From NCBI GenBank assembly GCA_016191115.1, contig JACPPG010000036.1:48008-112007 (forward strand): a stretch of 64,000 nt of DNA, given 5' to 3'. Below, one piece after another: positions 1-10,830 of the stretch. Origin of the DNA: Planctomycetia bacterium (GTDB taxonomy: Bacteria; Planctomycetota; Planctomycetia; Pirellulales; JACPPG01). How positions within the stretch are numbered: the stretch's first letter is position 1; each line of letters begins with the position of its first letter. The translations under genes were made by a program, and so were the position numbers. The notes under the pieces were generated by a model. It had not been told where the DNA came from, ran no database searches, and saw only the letters and a program-made list of their open reading frames with translations.

Positions 1-160
1 GCGGCAAAACAAACGGCCACCGGCGCGCCGCCGATGGCCGCGCGCGCGTTTGGATGGGCACTTCCACCTACCCGACCTTGGTCCGCGCATAGTTTGATTC
101 GCCGTGAACGCCACCAGCCTGACAGTTGGTGCGAAAAAAGCCATTCACGCGGCCGTACCG

Positions 161-307
161 CCAGGGTCATTCTGTTTTTCAAAATGGCGAGGCGGGAAAA
201 TGGGACTGGCTCCGAGCATAAACAGCGCAAGTCCTTTCAGACCAACGTTGCGTCTCGGTGCCTGTCCCACTTTCCCGCCCGTGCGTCGCCGTCCAGCTTA
301 ACCCTGG
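161..307 (+). repeat. Family A palindromic repeat, copy A1
   Basis: A dispersed hairpin element. Two 26-nt near-complementary arms lie at 191-216 and 254-279, around a loop of about 37 nt. The ends are a 7-bp inverted repeat (CCAGGGT at 161-167, ACCCTGG at 301-307). The arms differ at the core: GGGACTGGCTCC on the left, and GGGACAGGCACC on the complement of the right arm. Other copies are at 42064, 46643, 59530, 62506 and 63860. No open frame in it looks coding. Bases 1-160 hold nothing recognisable. Confidence 0.9.
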
Positions 308-341
308 CCGTACCGCGAATAGAGAGGGCGTGCCTAGGAAG

Positions 342-386
342 ACAAAAAGGGCCGCGCGGGGAGCTCATCATCCCCTGCGCGGCCCT
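342..386 (-). terminator. Rho-independent terminator of the Gly-rich TPR gene
   Basis: Read on the minus strand, a GC-rich stem (arms 371-386 and 348-363, one mismatch) is followed directly by a T-run (the A-run at 343-347 on the plus strand). It lies about 60 bases beyond the stop codon of the gene at 444-1883. Confidence 0.8.
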
Positions 387-443
387 GGGTTGGTGAGATC
401 GGCAAACCACCTCCACCGGGCATCCCCAACGGTGCCGGGGGCG

Positions 444-1883
444 CTACGTCCCCGAAGTCGGCGCTGGCGTTTTCTCGTTCTCGGGCGCCGTCGGGTTCGG
501 CTGGGCGGCGGCATCCGGTACGCCCGTCACCACATCGCGCAGCTTCCGGGCGAACTGGTCCTTCGGCGCCAGCTCGATCGCCTTGTCCAGCTGCTTCAGC
601 GCGTGGTCCGAATAGCCCAGGTATTGGTAGTGATACCCGAGCAGGAAGCGGAGCGCCGGATCGTCGGGCTTCTTGTCTCGCGCCTTCTCGGCCGCGCGCA
701 ACTGGTCGGTGTACGGCTGGCTGCGCGGGTAGAGATCGCGGAAGTTCTTCACCACCACGCCCCACTGATCCTGCGGCAATAGCGTCATGCCCATCTGCGT
801 GACGCCGGCGGCCTCGTTGTAGTTGCCCATGGCGAACAGGGCCTGGCTGAGCATCATTGCCAGGACGCCGTTCTGCGGGTCGTCCACCAGCGCGTGCCGG
901 AAGTAGTACACCGCGTCGGCGTAGTTGCCGGCTTTGAACGCCGCTTCGCCCGCCGCGTCGTACGAGTCGGCCGCCACGTCGGTCGGCTGCGGCTGCGCGG
1001 ATTGATCTTGGTACGCCGTCGTGGCGTAGTTCGACGCATACCCGCCGTAGCCGCCATACCCACCGTAGCCACCATACCCACCGTAGCCGCCGTAGCCGCC
1101 ATACCCGCCGTAGCCGAGGAGGCCGTACGGGTATCCGAATCCGTAGCCGTACGGGTAGTAGCCGAAGAACGGGAAGAACGGGAAGCCCCAGCCGAACCCG
1201 CGGCCGCCGAAGCCGCGGTTAAAGCCGGACGCGAAGCCGTGGTTGTTGAAGTTGCGGTTGAAGCCGGACTGATTGTTGATCCCGGCAACGTTATGGTTGG
1301 CCAGGAACGCCCCCGTGTTGCCGACGTGGGCAAAGCCTTGGGCGTTGCGGCCGGCGAACGACTGGGCACCGTGGGCACCGAACGCCTGGGCGCCTGTCAT
1401 GCCGCCATGAGCGGCGGCGAAGGATTGGCGTCCCGCGGCCGACGCACCGCCGTGTTGCGACAAGAACGCGCCATGCTGAGGGCTGCTGCCCGCGCCACGA
1501 GCGAACGATCCGCCGGATTTCCCACCGCTGGGACCAGCGAACGAGCGGCCACCGCCGCCACCCGAGGCCGATCGACCGCCTCCGCCTCCTCCGCTCGAGA
1601 ATGAGCGGCCGCCGCCACCACCGCCCGCGTGCACGCTGCCGCCGCCGTGTCCACCACTACCTCCGTGCCCGCCACTACCTCCGTGTCCGCCACCTCCGCC
1701 ACCTCCATGGCCGCCACCACCCCCATGTCCACCGCCACCCCCCCCGTGGCCGCCACCTCCGTGGCCGCCACCCCCGCCCCCGTGGCCGCCCCCACCTTTA
1801 GCAAAGACCGGATTCCCCAAGGCCAACATGCCCACGGCGAGAACAACCGCCAGTGAGCCGATCCACTTGTTCTTGCAGCGCAT
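444..1883 (-). CDS. Secreted Gly/His/Tyr-rich protein with C-terminal TPR region
   Basis: A 479-residue protein of unknown role. The start is the ATG at 1883, which follows a good ribosome site (AAAGGTGG) and opens a clear signal peptide (MRCKNKWIGSLAVVLAVG, with an A-K-G boundary near residue 29). The longer open frame upstream is not needed. After the signal come His/Gly-rich repeats (GGHGGGG type), Ser/Gly-rich and Ala/Gln/His-rich stretches, then a run of GGY repeats around residues 275-300. The last 170 residues look like TPR helices (for example EAAFKAGNYADAVYYFRHAL). Such proteins are common in planctomycetes and are usually called tetratricopeptide proteins. An envelope or surface role is inferred. 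A terminator follows at 342-386. Confidence 0.85.
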   Translation of the reverse strand: MRCKNKWIGSLAVVLAVGMLALGNPVFAKGGGGHGGGGGGHGGGGHGGGGGGHGGGGGHGGGGGGGHGGSGGHGGSGGHGGGSVHAGGGGGGRSFSSGGGGGGRSASGGGGGRSFAGPSGGKSGGSFARGAGSSPQHGAFLSQHGGASAAGRQSFAAAHGGMTGAQAFGAHGAQSFAGRNAQGFAHVGNTGAFLANHNVAGINNQSGFNRNFNNHGFASGFNRGFGGRGFGWGFPFFPFFGYYPYGYGFGYPYGLLGYGGYGGYGGYGGYGGYGGYGGYGGYASNYATTAYQDQSAQPQPTDVAADSYDAAGEAAFKAGNYADAVYYFRHALVDDPQNGVLAMMLSQALFAMGNYNEAAGVTQMGMTLLPQDQWGVVVKNFRDLYPRSQPYTDQLRAAEKARDKKPDDPALRFLLGYHYQYLGYSDHALKQLDKAIELAPKDQFARKLRDVVTGVPDAAAQPNPTAPENEKTPAPTSGT

Positions 1884-2131
1884 ATCGCACCCACCTTTCA
1901 AGTTCGGGACCCTCCACCTACTTCTACGCGCCGGCCATGGGGCCGGGTCGTTACATTCCCGCAAGACTGGCGGATTTGTCAGGTCACCCGATCGGGGCAG
2001 CCACGGCCGACCCAGCCAGTAACGGAACGCCATCACAGTGAAGCCGCAAACGCCGCGCCGAGGAAAAAGCGGACTTGCCCTGGACGGGGGCCGCCCTCGC
2101 CACCAACAATGGCCAATCGGAGGTGACTGCG

Positions 2132-2950
2132 ATGGCCCGATTTCAATTCACGATGACGGCCCTGTTGTGTTCGATCGCTCTGGTGGCGACCGGGCTGGCG
2201 GCGATGCTCGATCGATCCGAGTCGCGGTGGCTGGAGCCAGTCTTCTTGACGGCGGTGCTTGCGCTATTCGTGTTCGCCGCGATGTCGGCCATCTTCCGCC
2301 GCGGACCGGCGCAGGCCTTTTGGGGCGGCTTTGTCATCGTGGCCATTTCTTACCTGGCGCTGGTCAATTGGTGGATGGTGCAAGGAGAGCAGTACGGCCG
2401 GGGCGCGCTGGCCACCTCGCGCGTGCTTAAGGTCATTGAGCAGTACGTGCAGCAGCCGTCCTCGACCAATGGCACCACAGGGCCCGCTTACTCCTATCCT
2501 GTGGCGTCGCCTTACGGGGCGCCAGCACCTGTGTATGCACCGCCGCTAACCCCTCCGGCGCTGCCGCCCGTCGCCGCCTATCCAAGTGCCGAGTCTGCCT
2601 CCTCTCCGCCCGGCACTGTGCCCGCCGACGTCTCGGAGCCGGCGAACGCCGTCCAAGCACCATCGCCGTTGCCGTCGGCGGCTGCGCCCCCGCCTTCTAG
2701 CGATCCCTTTGCGGCATCGACCGCGGCCCCCTATGCTCCCACTCCTGCGCCGGCCGCACCCGCCGCATCCGGATATTACGCCCCCGCTCCGACCTTGATC
2801 TACACGGCCGTGGCCGTTGTGACTCCAACGATCGACCACGACGCTTTCATGCGCTGCGGCCAGGTCCTTTGGGCACTTGTGATCGGTGGCGCGGCGGGCC
2901 TGCTGGCGCGGCGATTCTATCGCGCCCGGCACTGCGAGACGCCGGCTTGA
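2132..2950 (+). CDS. Membrane protein with Pro/Ala-rich central region
   Basis: A 272-residue protein. The start is the ATG at 2132, preceded by GGAGGTG seven bases upstream. The first 90 residues hold three hydrophobic segments (beginning MARFQFTMTALLCSIALVA). A long Pro/Ala/Ser/Tyr-rich stretch follows at about residues 115-225, then one last membrane segment near the C-terminus (VLWALVIGGAAGLLARRFY). The opening resembles short planctomycete membrane proteins of unknown role. No catalytic motif is visible. It converges on the sulfatase gene that ends at 2977. Confidence 0.8.
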   Translation: MARFQFTMTALLCSIALVATGLAAMLDRSESRWLEPVFLTAVLALFVFAAMSAIFRRGPAQAFWGGFVIVAISYLALVNWWMVQGEQYGRGALATSRVLKVIEQYVQQPSSTNGTTGPAYSYPVASPYGAPAPVYAPPLTPPALPPVAAYPSAESASSPPGTVPADVSEPANAVQAPSPLPSAAAPPPSSDPFAASTAAPYAPTPAPAAPAASGYYAPAPTLIYTAVAVVTPTIDHDAFMRCGQVLWALVIGGAAGLLARRFYRARHCETPA

Positions 2951-2976
2951 TAGGAGATGTCCGCTGCTGCAGCGGT

Positions 2977-4425
2977 TCACTTGGCCTGCGCTGCCTTTGC
3001 CGCCGGGCCTTTTCCGCGCTGGTCGGCTTCGCGCTTGACCTTCTCGATCACCTCCGGCGGCTCGAACGCTCGCCCCTGGTCGTGCGTCTCTTCGACCCAG
3101 CGGTCGAGCACCCCGCGGAACCGGTCAAGCACCGCCCGATGCTCGGGCGAATCGGCCAGGTTGTGGATCTCGTGCCGGTCCGCCGCCACGTCGTACAGCT
3201 CCTCGGCCGGCATCGTCGGCTGCGCCAACACATCCTGCACCGCATCGAGCTTTCCTTGCGCGTGCAGCTCCTTGATCAGGTTCCAAACCGGGTAGGAATT
3301 CTCCTTGTAGCGGTTCGATGACAGGAACGGCCGCTCGGGCGTGAAGTTGCGGATGTAGCGATATTGCTTGTCGCGCGCCGTGCGAAAGCGAAACACCGTC
3401 TCGTCGCAACGGTCGCGGGCACCGAAGGCGTACTCCCGGTCCGGCTCCCGCCGCGCGCCGAATAGCACCCGCCCCTGCATCGCAGGCGGCTTGGCGATGC
3501 CCGCCCAATCGAGCGAGGTCGCCGTGATGTCGAGCGACTCGACCAGCCGGTCGTCGACCGTGCCGGGCGCAAAGCCGCGCGGCGGCGGGAAGTCCTTGGG
3601 CCAGCGGATCACGAGCGGGATGTGCAGGCCCTCGTCGTAGCAGAACTGCTTGCCGCGGACGTGGCACTGGCCGTGATCGGCGAAGAAGACCACGACGGTA
3701 CTGTCGTCCAACCCGTCGCGCTTGAGTTGCTCGAGCACCACGCCGATCTTGCGGTCGGCTTCGCTCACGGCGTCGAGGTACGCCGCCCAGTCGGCACGGG
3801 TAACCGGATGATCGGGATAATAGGGCGGAATGGCCACGAGCGCGGGATCGGCCTGCTTGGGCGCGCGAAACGGCCGGTGCGACTCCTGGAAGTTGACCTG
3901 CGCGTAGAACGGCTGATGCGTCTTCAGGTCGGCCCACTTGTCGCTGTCGAATGGCTCGCCCGAGACGCGGAAGTTCCAATCGGTCTTGCCGGTGCCTTGG
4001 AAGTCGACTCCCTCGGAGAACTGCCGCACGTTGGCCGTGAAATAGCCCGCGTCGTGCATCCATTGGCTGATGATCCGCACGCCGTCGGGCAGCGGAAAAT
4101 CGTCTTCGCGGTGCGAGCGGTGATTGTGGGCGCCGATCGCCGTCTGATACATGCCCGTGATGAACGCCGACCGGCTGGCCGAGCAGACCGGCGCCGTGGT
4201 GAAGGCGCGCGTGAAGCGGACCCCGCCGCGCGCCAGCCGGTCGATCGTCGGGGTATGAACCTGCGCGGCGCCGTAGCAGGCGAGTTCGGGCCCCATGTCC
4301 TCGGCCACGAGCCAGAGGATGTTGGGCCGCTCGATGACGCCGGCCGTGGCAGGTGAGAGAGCACCAGCGAATAGGACGGCGAGGGCAACCACGGCAACTT
4401 GCATCCTTCGACCGCAACCACTCAT
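2977..4425 (-). CDS. Sulfatase, secreted (type I, formylglycine-dependent)
   Basis: A 482-residue arylsulfatase-family hydrolase that should cleave sulfate esters. The signal peptide covers about residues 1-28. The metal-binding start of the domain is RPNILWLVAEDMGPELACYG. The active-site motif is CSASR with Cys81, the C-x-A-x-R form that is converted to formylglycine. Later motifs include the Asp-His region FFADHGQCHVRGKQFCYDEG. Length is normal for the family. The ATG at 4425 has a GAGG ribosome site. The natural substrate cannot be told from sequence; sulfated polysaccharide is likely for this phylum. It stands alone, between a convergent membrane protein gene and a divergent PLP enzyme gene. 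Confidence 0.95.
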   Translation of the reverse strand: MSGCGRRMQVAVVALAVLFAGALSPATAGVIERPNILWLVAEDMGPELACYGAAQVHTPTIDRLARGGVRFTRAFTTAPVCSASRSAFITGMYQTAIGAHNHRSHREDDFPLPDGVRIISQWMHDAGYFTANVRQFSEGVDFQGTGKTDWNFRVSGEPFDSDKWADLKTHQPFYAQVNFQESHRPFRAPKQADPALVAIPPYYPDHPVTRADWAAYLDAVSEADRKIGVVLEQLKRDGLDDSTVVVFFADHGQCHVRGKQFCYDEGLHIPLVIRWPKDFPPPRGFAPGTVDDRLVESLDITATSLDWAGIAKPPAMQGRVLFGARREPDREYAFGARDRCDETVFRFRTARDKQYRYIRNFTPERPFLSSNRYKENSYPVWNLIKELHAQGKLDAVQDVLAQPTMPAEELYDVAADRHEIHNLADSPEHRAVLDRFRGVLDRWVEETHDQGRAFEPPEVIEKVKREADQRGKGPAAKAAQAK

Positions 4426-4520
4426 CGTTGACCTCAGTGCAGGATTTCAACAGTCGGCGGGACTGGACGCGCCGCGCCGATCAAGTATACCAAGCGTGCG
4501 CAGGCGGTGCGGGCAACGGC

Positions 4521-4606
4521 TGTAGGAGGTGACTCCTGTCGCCGATGAACTGGGCACGATCTAACCAACATCGAAGGGCAATCGGCGACGGGAGTCGCCT
4601 CCTACA
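4521..4606. repeat. Family C inverted repeat upstream of the PLP enzyme gene
   Basis: Two 26-nt arms (4521-4546 and 4581-4606) are inverted copies with two mismatches, around a 34-nt loop. The arm includes GTCGCCGAT and TGTAGGAGG. Single arms of the same family occur at 7582-7603 and 13114-13139. It occupies the leader of the gene starting at 4626. Confidence 0.8.
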
Positions 4607-4625
4607 ATTCTCAGGGATGCATCAG

Positions 4626-5627
4626 ATGAAGCTCGCCGACATTCCGCGCATCGCGCTGGCTTACACGCCCACGCCCTTGGTGCCCCTTGAGCGGCTCTCG
4701 GCGCATCTGGGCGGGCCGCGCATCTTCATGAAACGCGACGATCAAACGGGCCTGGCCCTGGGCGGCAACAAGGTGCGCAAGCTCGAGTTCCTGCTGGCCG
4801 AGGCCATTGCGCAAGGGTGCGATACGGTCGTCACCACCGGCGGCGTGCAATCGAACCACGCCCGGCAGACCGCCGCTGCGACGGCGAAGCTGGGCCTGGC
4901 GTGCGAGCTATTGCTGCCGCGGATCGTCGACCGCACGATCCGCGAGTACGAAGCGTCGGGCAACGTGCTCTTGGATCATCTGCTCGGCGCGAACGTGCAT
5001 CTCTTGCCTGCCGAAAGCTATAAGCCTGACGTGTTCGAAGGGTTCGTCGCCCGATTGCGCGCTGAGGGGCGAAAACCCTATTTCATACCCACCGGCGGAT
5101 CGACGCCGGTGGGGGCACTGGGCTATGTGGTCGCTATTGACGAGCTGCTCACACAAGCCCGCGAGCAAGGCGTTGACATCACGGCCATCGTTGTCACGAC
5201 GGGAAGCTGCGGCACGCACGGCGGCATCGTCGGGGGCATGACGCTCGCGGGGCATCCCGCGCGGGTGCTCGGAATTTCCATCTCCGGCAAGGCCGACGAC
5301 CGGACGGCCCTAGTCCGCCAGCGCGCCGCCGGGGCACTGGAGCTTCTCGGCGAGCGCACGACAGGCGTCGACGAAAGGGCGATCGTCTACGACGGCTACG
5401 TCGGCCGGGGCTATGGCCAGCCGACGCCGGCCATGGTCGAGGCTGTCCGCCTGACCGCCCGGCTTGAAGGTGTGCTGCTCGACCCCGTCTACACCGGCAA
5501 GGCCATGTCCGGCCTGATCGACCTGGTGCGACGCGGCGAGCTAACGTCGCGCGACACGGTCGTCTTCTGGCACACCGGCGGCACGCCGGCGCTATTCGCG
5601 TACACCGACGTGTTCGAGCAAAAGTAG
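4626..5627 (+). CDS. PLP-dependent D-cysteine desulfhydrase / ACC deaminase family enzyme
   Basis: A 333-residue fold type II PLP enzyme. The N-terminus matches the family (IPRIALAYTPTPL), and the PLP-lysine motif is GGNKVRK with Lys49. The glycine-rich TTGGVQSNHARQ and the late HTGGTPALFAY are also typical. Members release ammonia and sulfide from D-cysteine or deaminate ACC or related amino acids; which substrate applies is not decided here. The ATG at 4626 is preferred over the ATG at 4617, because the only AGGG (4613-4616) abuts the earlier ATG but lies nine bases from the later one. A family C hairpin fills the leader. Confidence 0.9.
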   Translation: MKLADIPRIALAYTPTPLVPLERLSAHLGGPRIFMKRDDQTGLALGGNKVRKLEFLLAEAIAQGCDTVVTTGGVQSNHARQTAAATAKLGLACELLLPRIVDRTIREYEASGNVLLDHLLGANVHLLPAESYKPDVFEGFVARLRAEGRKPYFIPTGGSTPVGALGYVVAIDELLTQAREQGVDITAIVVTTGSCGTHGGIVGGMTLAGHPARVLGISISGKADDRTALVRQRAAGALELLGERTTGVDERAIVYDGYVGRGYGQPTPAMVEAVRLTARLEGVLLDPVYTGKAMSGLIDLVRRGELTSRDTVVFWHTGGTPALFAYTDVFEQK

Positions 5628-5696
5628 GCGGTAGGCGAAGGGGGCGGAGGGCAGTAGGCAATGAAGCAGTCTTGACGGCCATGATCGCTTAACTGC

Positions 5697-7397
5697 TTAC
5701 CACCCTCTGCCTACTATTCCCCGCCGCCGGTTGGCGTCGCATACGATCCAGCCGCCGCCTGACGAGAACGTGTGGATGCCAATCACGGATGGGTCCCAGT
5801 CTGGCTCGATCCGTCCGATCTCCCGCTCCGCGTACTCCGTTTTGCTCAGCGTTAACACTTCCTGGAAACGGATACCGCGCCCGTAACCGCCCGAACAATC
5901 CTGGGCCGGGCGAATGAGCTTGCCGTCCTGCACAAAGAGCCTTCCGGCCGGCCGCGCACAGCGGACGTCGGAGACGACCGGGTTTTGCGGATGCGGCGTC
6001 CACTCGCGCGCTAGCGGCTCGGCGGCGTGGAACAGGAACAACTCGTCCCACGACGACGCGCCGTCGTTCTCGACCATGTTCGCGAACAGCCACCAGCGGC
6101 CGGCGTGCTCGTGCAGCGTGGCGTCAACGGCCATGATATTTTCCATCAGTGCGCCGGCCGGCTCCCAATGGTGCGGGAATTCGACCGCCCGATACGCCTC
6201 GACCGACCGGTTCGTCGAGCTCTCGACCAGCATGTAGTAGGTATCGCGCCAGGCAAACACGAACGGGTAGGAAAGATGGTAGGGGCGCTCCAGCACCGCC
6301 TGGGCCTGCCGCGGCCACTTGCCATCTGGTCCGATCGTCATGACGGCGATGTGCCCCTTGGCCGTGGCATTGATGTACTCTTCGATGATCACGTGGCATT
6401 GCCCGTCGTGCTCGACGATGCAGGGATCGGCCCAGAAGCGGTCGGGCGGGGGCTCCATCACGCGGAAGTTGTGCAGCGAGCCCTTTGGGCCGCACGACTT
6501 CCGCGCGAGCAGGCACCACTGCGTTCCGCCGGTCCACTGAGTCAGCTTGCGGCGTAGCATCCGGCCGCCCAGCCGCCACAGGATGCGGGTCATTTCCCCA
6601 TTCGTGGGCCCGATGTAGAGACGGTGAGAATAGAAGTTGGCAGGAGGACGTTCGGCACGCGCCTTGGCCATGAAGGCGTCGTGCCCCAGCCGATGCAGCT
6701 CGGCCAGCATGCGGGGCAAAAACGACAGCGTCTTCCAGTAGTAGTTGCTCAAGTTCCGCCCGACGGAGAACGAGTCCGTCGACGACTGCGAGCGGTACAA
6801 GACGAGCCCGCCATCCAGTTCCTCGTTGAGGACTTGCAAAACACTGCCCGTGGTGGGTTGTCCCAGAAAGACTTCCCAGGCGCCGGCCGGCCCGCCGCGG
6901 AACAAGTCCGGGTCGCCGTGGTGGAACGACCATACGCCGGATCGCGCCGCGGTGAGAATGCCGCCGCGGAGGATGCGGAAGCCCAGCCGCACCAGCACGT
7001 CCAGGTCGTACGCGCGGATCGCGGCCAGGTCGTCGTCGGAGAAGTAGTCGGAGTGGCGCGTGCGACGCGGCACGGCGTCCATCACCGGCACGTCGGCCAG
7101 GAGTGCCGAGAGATCGCAGCTCGCGAAGGCGTCGCGCCGCACAGGAAACAGCCTTGCATCGAGCCGGCGGTACGCGGCGTACAGCAGGTGCCGGCGCTGC
7201 GCAACGAGCCGCCGCCACAGCGATGCCCTCGGCCGTTGCGGCGAGGCATCGCGGACTACCAGGACAATGTCGGCATACGCCGAGGCGCGAATCCGCTCGA
7301 GCATCACTTTGGCCCATGCCGGCGTCTCAAGCGAGCTCACCATCAGCCCCACGCGCAATTTCCCCGGGGCAGGACTGGGGGCGTCGGGATGGGGCAT
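5697..7397 (-). CDS. Formyltransferase-like domain fused to GINT1-type beta-propeller domain
   Basis: A 566-residue two-domain protein. Residues of about 10-260 resemble a formyltransferase/hydrolase fold (LRVGLMVSSLETPAWAKVML, and GVWSFHHGDPDLFRGGPAGAWE). This holds the family's conserved HHGD-type region that binds the formyl donor. From about residue 320 the sequence looks like the N-terminal propeller of glucosamine inositolphosphorylceramide transferase (PDRFWADPCIVEHDGQCHVI, then GHIAVMTIGPDG and RPYHLSYPFVF). The second part is usually found in sugar-transfer or surface-glycan proteins. A role in formylated amino-sugar metabolism of a surface glycan is inferred only. The ATG at 7397 has a weak ribosome site; an in-frame upstream start is possible. 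Confidence 0.75.
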   Translation of the reverse strand: MPHPDAPSPAPGKLRVGLMVSSLETPAWAKVMLERIRASAYADIVLVVRDASPQRPRASLWRRLVAQRRHLLYAAYRRLDARLFPVRRDAFASCDLSALLADVPVMDAVPRRTRHSDYFSDDDLAAIRAYDLDVLVRLGFRILRGGILTAARSGVWSFHHGDPDLFRGGPAGAWEVFLGQPTTGSVLQVLNEELDGGLVLYRSQSSTDSFSVGRNLSNYYWKTLSFLPRMLAELHRLGHDAFMAKARAERPPANFYSHRLYIGPTNGEMTRILWRLGGRMLRRKLTQWTGGTQWCLLARKSCGPKGSLHNFRVMEPPPDRFWADPCIVEHDGQCHVIIEEYINATAKGHIAVMTIGPDGKWPRQAQAVLERPYHLSYPFVFAWRDTYYMLVESSTNRSVEAYRAVEFPHHWEPAGALMENIMAVDATLHEHAGRWWLFANMVENDGASSWDELFLFHAAEPLAREWTPHPQNPVVSDVRCARPAGRLFVQDGKLIRPAQDCSGGYGRGIRFQEVLTLSKTEYAEREIGRIEPDWDPSVIGIHTFSSGGGWIVCDANRRRGIVGRGW

Positions 7398-7720
7398 TGA
7401 GCGGACACTCCCGCGAGAAACAGTTGGCAGTAGCAGACGGCGGCAGGCAGTCAGGTGGGGGCCAGCATTGGGCGAAGCCAAAGCTGCGGCGCGCGCCGCT
7501 CCTTCGTCCGAGTGCCGCCCTCGGCTCTCGTATGATAGGGAGGACAGTGCGGGGCGACAAACGAGCGCGCGGCGGCATTGGGGCGACGGGAGTTGCCTCC
7601 TACGACCCCGTCAAGAATAGGTCATCGCGCGGGGCGCCGCCCTGTGAGAAACGGGGCGCGGGAGATAGAATTCAGCCTTCGTGTCCACACGGTCACGGGT
7701 CGAGGCAACGCGCACTTGTC
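7398..7720. other. Intergenic region between divergent genes
   Basis: 323 bases between the starts of the leftward fusion gene and the rightward DUF420 gene. It should hold both promoters, but no clear -35/-10 pair stands out. A single family C arm lies at 7582-7603. No coding region is supported. Confidence 0.6.
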
Positions 7721-8269
7721 ATGGACCACCTTCGTTTCGACGGATTCCTGGGCACGCGGGCGAGCTTGATGCTCGACGTCGTTTTCCTGGCCATGTTCGC
7801 CGTGTTGCCGGTGCTGGCCTTCAGCATCTACCTGGTCCGCTACCGCCAAAAGTACCTGTGGCACAAGCGGATTCAATTGACGCTGGGTGTTGTGCTGTTG
7901 GCGACCGTGGCGCTCTTCGAGTTCGACATGCGCGTCAATGGCTGGCGGGACCGCGCCATCGACTCGCCCTACTATGGCGCCATGGAGAGGCCCGGTTGGC
8001 TCTTGTCGACCATCCACGTGCGGCTGCTGGGGCAGGCGGAGGTGCCGGGTTTGGTGTTCACGGCGCTCGCGATCCATCTGGTTTTCGCGGTCACGACGGC
8101 GCTCTTGTGGGTGGGGACGATCGTGCAGGCAGTGCGGCAGTTTCCCCATCCGCCCATGCCATGTGCCTACAGTCCCCGACACAAGTTGCTGGCGCGCATC
8201 GCGGCGATCGACATGGGCATGACGGCGCTGACGGGCTGGATATTCTACTGGCTGGCGTTCGCGGCGTGA
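7721..8269 (+). CDS. DUF420 family membrane protein (CtaM-like)
   Basis: A 182-residue integral membrane protein with about five hydrophobic segments. It contains conserved polar residues of the DUF420 family: the His in the WHKRIQ region, HVRLLGQAEVPGL and HKLLARIAAIDMGMTALTGW. The Bacillus member CtaM (YozB) is needed for cytochrome caa3 oxidase assembly, so a link to respiratory oxidase maturation is plausible. No oxidase gene is in this window. The ATG at 7721 has no strong ribosome site. Length is typical of the family. Confidence 0.75.
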   Translation: MDHLRFDGFLGTRASLMLDVVFLAMFAVLPVLAFSIYLVRYRQKYLWHKRIQLTLGVVLLATVALFEFDMRVNGWRDRAIDSPYYGAMERPGWLLSTIHVRLLGQAEVPGLVFTALAIHLVFAVTTALLWVGTIVQAVRQFPHPPMPCAYSPRHKLLARIAAIDMGMTALTGWIFYWLAFAA

Positions 8270-8275
8270 GGGGAG

Positions 8276-8815
8276 AAAACAAATGATGAATGATGAATGC
8301 GGAATGATGAATGGGAGAATCTCAGGGCATCGGTGTTCCCATTCATCATTCTGACCTTCACCGCGCCTACTGCGTGATCGTCTTCCCATGCAGCGCACCA
8401 TCCTCGGCATCGTGGCCCTTGCCCTGTTGGCCGTGGGCCTGGCGATATTGGTTGTGCCGCAAGAGGAAGGAGACGCTCGGAACGCGGCGGCCGTCTGCCT
8501 GCGATCGGGGACGATCCTTGCCGCGCTGTGGTTGGCGCTACCCGATGTGATGACACCGCGCAGCCGCTGGGTGGTTTTGGCGCTGATTGTGGCGGTGTTC
8601 TTTCTGGCGCGCAGCCCGAAACTGATCCCGTTGATTCTGGCGGCGCTCGTGGCGTTTGCGCTACTGCGGCCGCGGATCGCGGCGCTCCGGGCACCGGGAA
8701 AACCGAATGTCGAAAGCCAAATGTCTAAAGAAATCCGAAATCCGAAGGCCAAATGACGAAACGCAGAAGGTCACTCCACCGCATTCATCATTCATCATTC
8801 CGCATTCATCATTGA
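8276..8815. repeat. Inverted repeat pair (GATGAAT-rich) flanking a small membrane gene
   Basis: A 24-nt sequence at 8290-8313 recurs as a perfect inverted copy at 8789-8812. Both sit in short GATGAAT/ATTCATC runs. The pair encloses the gene at 8388-8756. The left copy is also part of a smaller hairpin with CCCATTCATCATTCT near 8339. Confidence 0.85.
8388..8756 (+). CDS. Small membrane protein, C-terminus in a repeat
   Basis: A 122-residue hydrophobic protein with about four membrane segments (MQRTILGIVALALLAVGLAI, then VVLALIVAVFFLAR and PLILAALVAFALL). No family is recognised. The last residues (from NVESQMSKEIRNPKAK onward) are encoded by a family D repeat at about 8701-8760, so the native end was probably near residue 105. 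The gene lies within a pair of perfect 24-nt inverted repeats. Confidence 0.65.
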   Translation: MQRTILGIVALALLAVGLAILVVPQEEGDARNAAAVCLRSGTILAALWLALPDVMTPRSRWVVLALIVAVFFLARSPKLIPLILAALVAFALLRPRIAALRAPGKPNVESQMSKEIRNPKAK

Positions 8816-8819
8816 CTTC

Positions 8820-10778
<1,959 letters not shown>

Positions 10779-10830
10779 GACGACGGTTCCGGTATGGTGA
10801 ACGGGAGTGCGCGACGAACGTCCCCACGGA

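Noticed and set aside
161..307. Short open frames recurring in every family A copy (such as MLGASPIFPPRHF-type text)
   Set aside because: They are by-products of the palindromic repeat: the same text appears in every copy with no ribosome site or conserved start.
1015..1125. Tandem GGY-coding repeats in the first gene, considered as a CRISPR or minisatellite
   Set aside because: Units are 9-12 bp, in frame and coding for GGY; there are no spacers.
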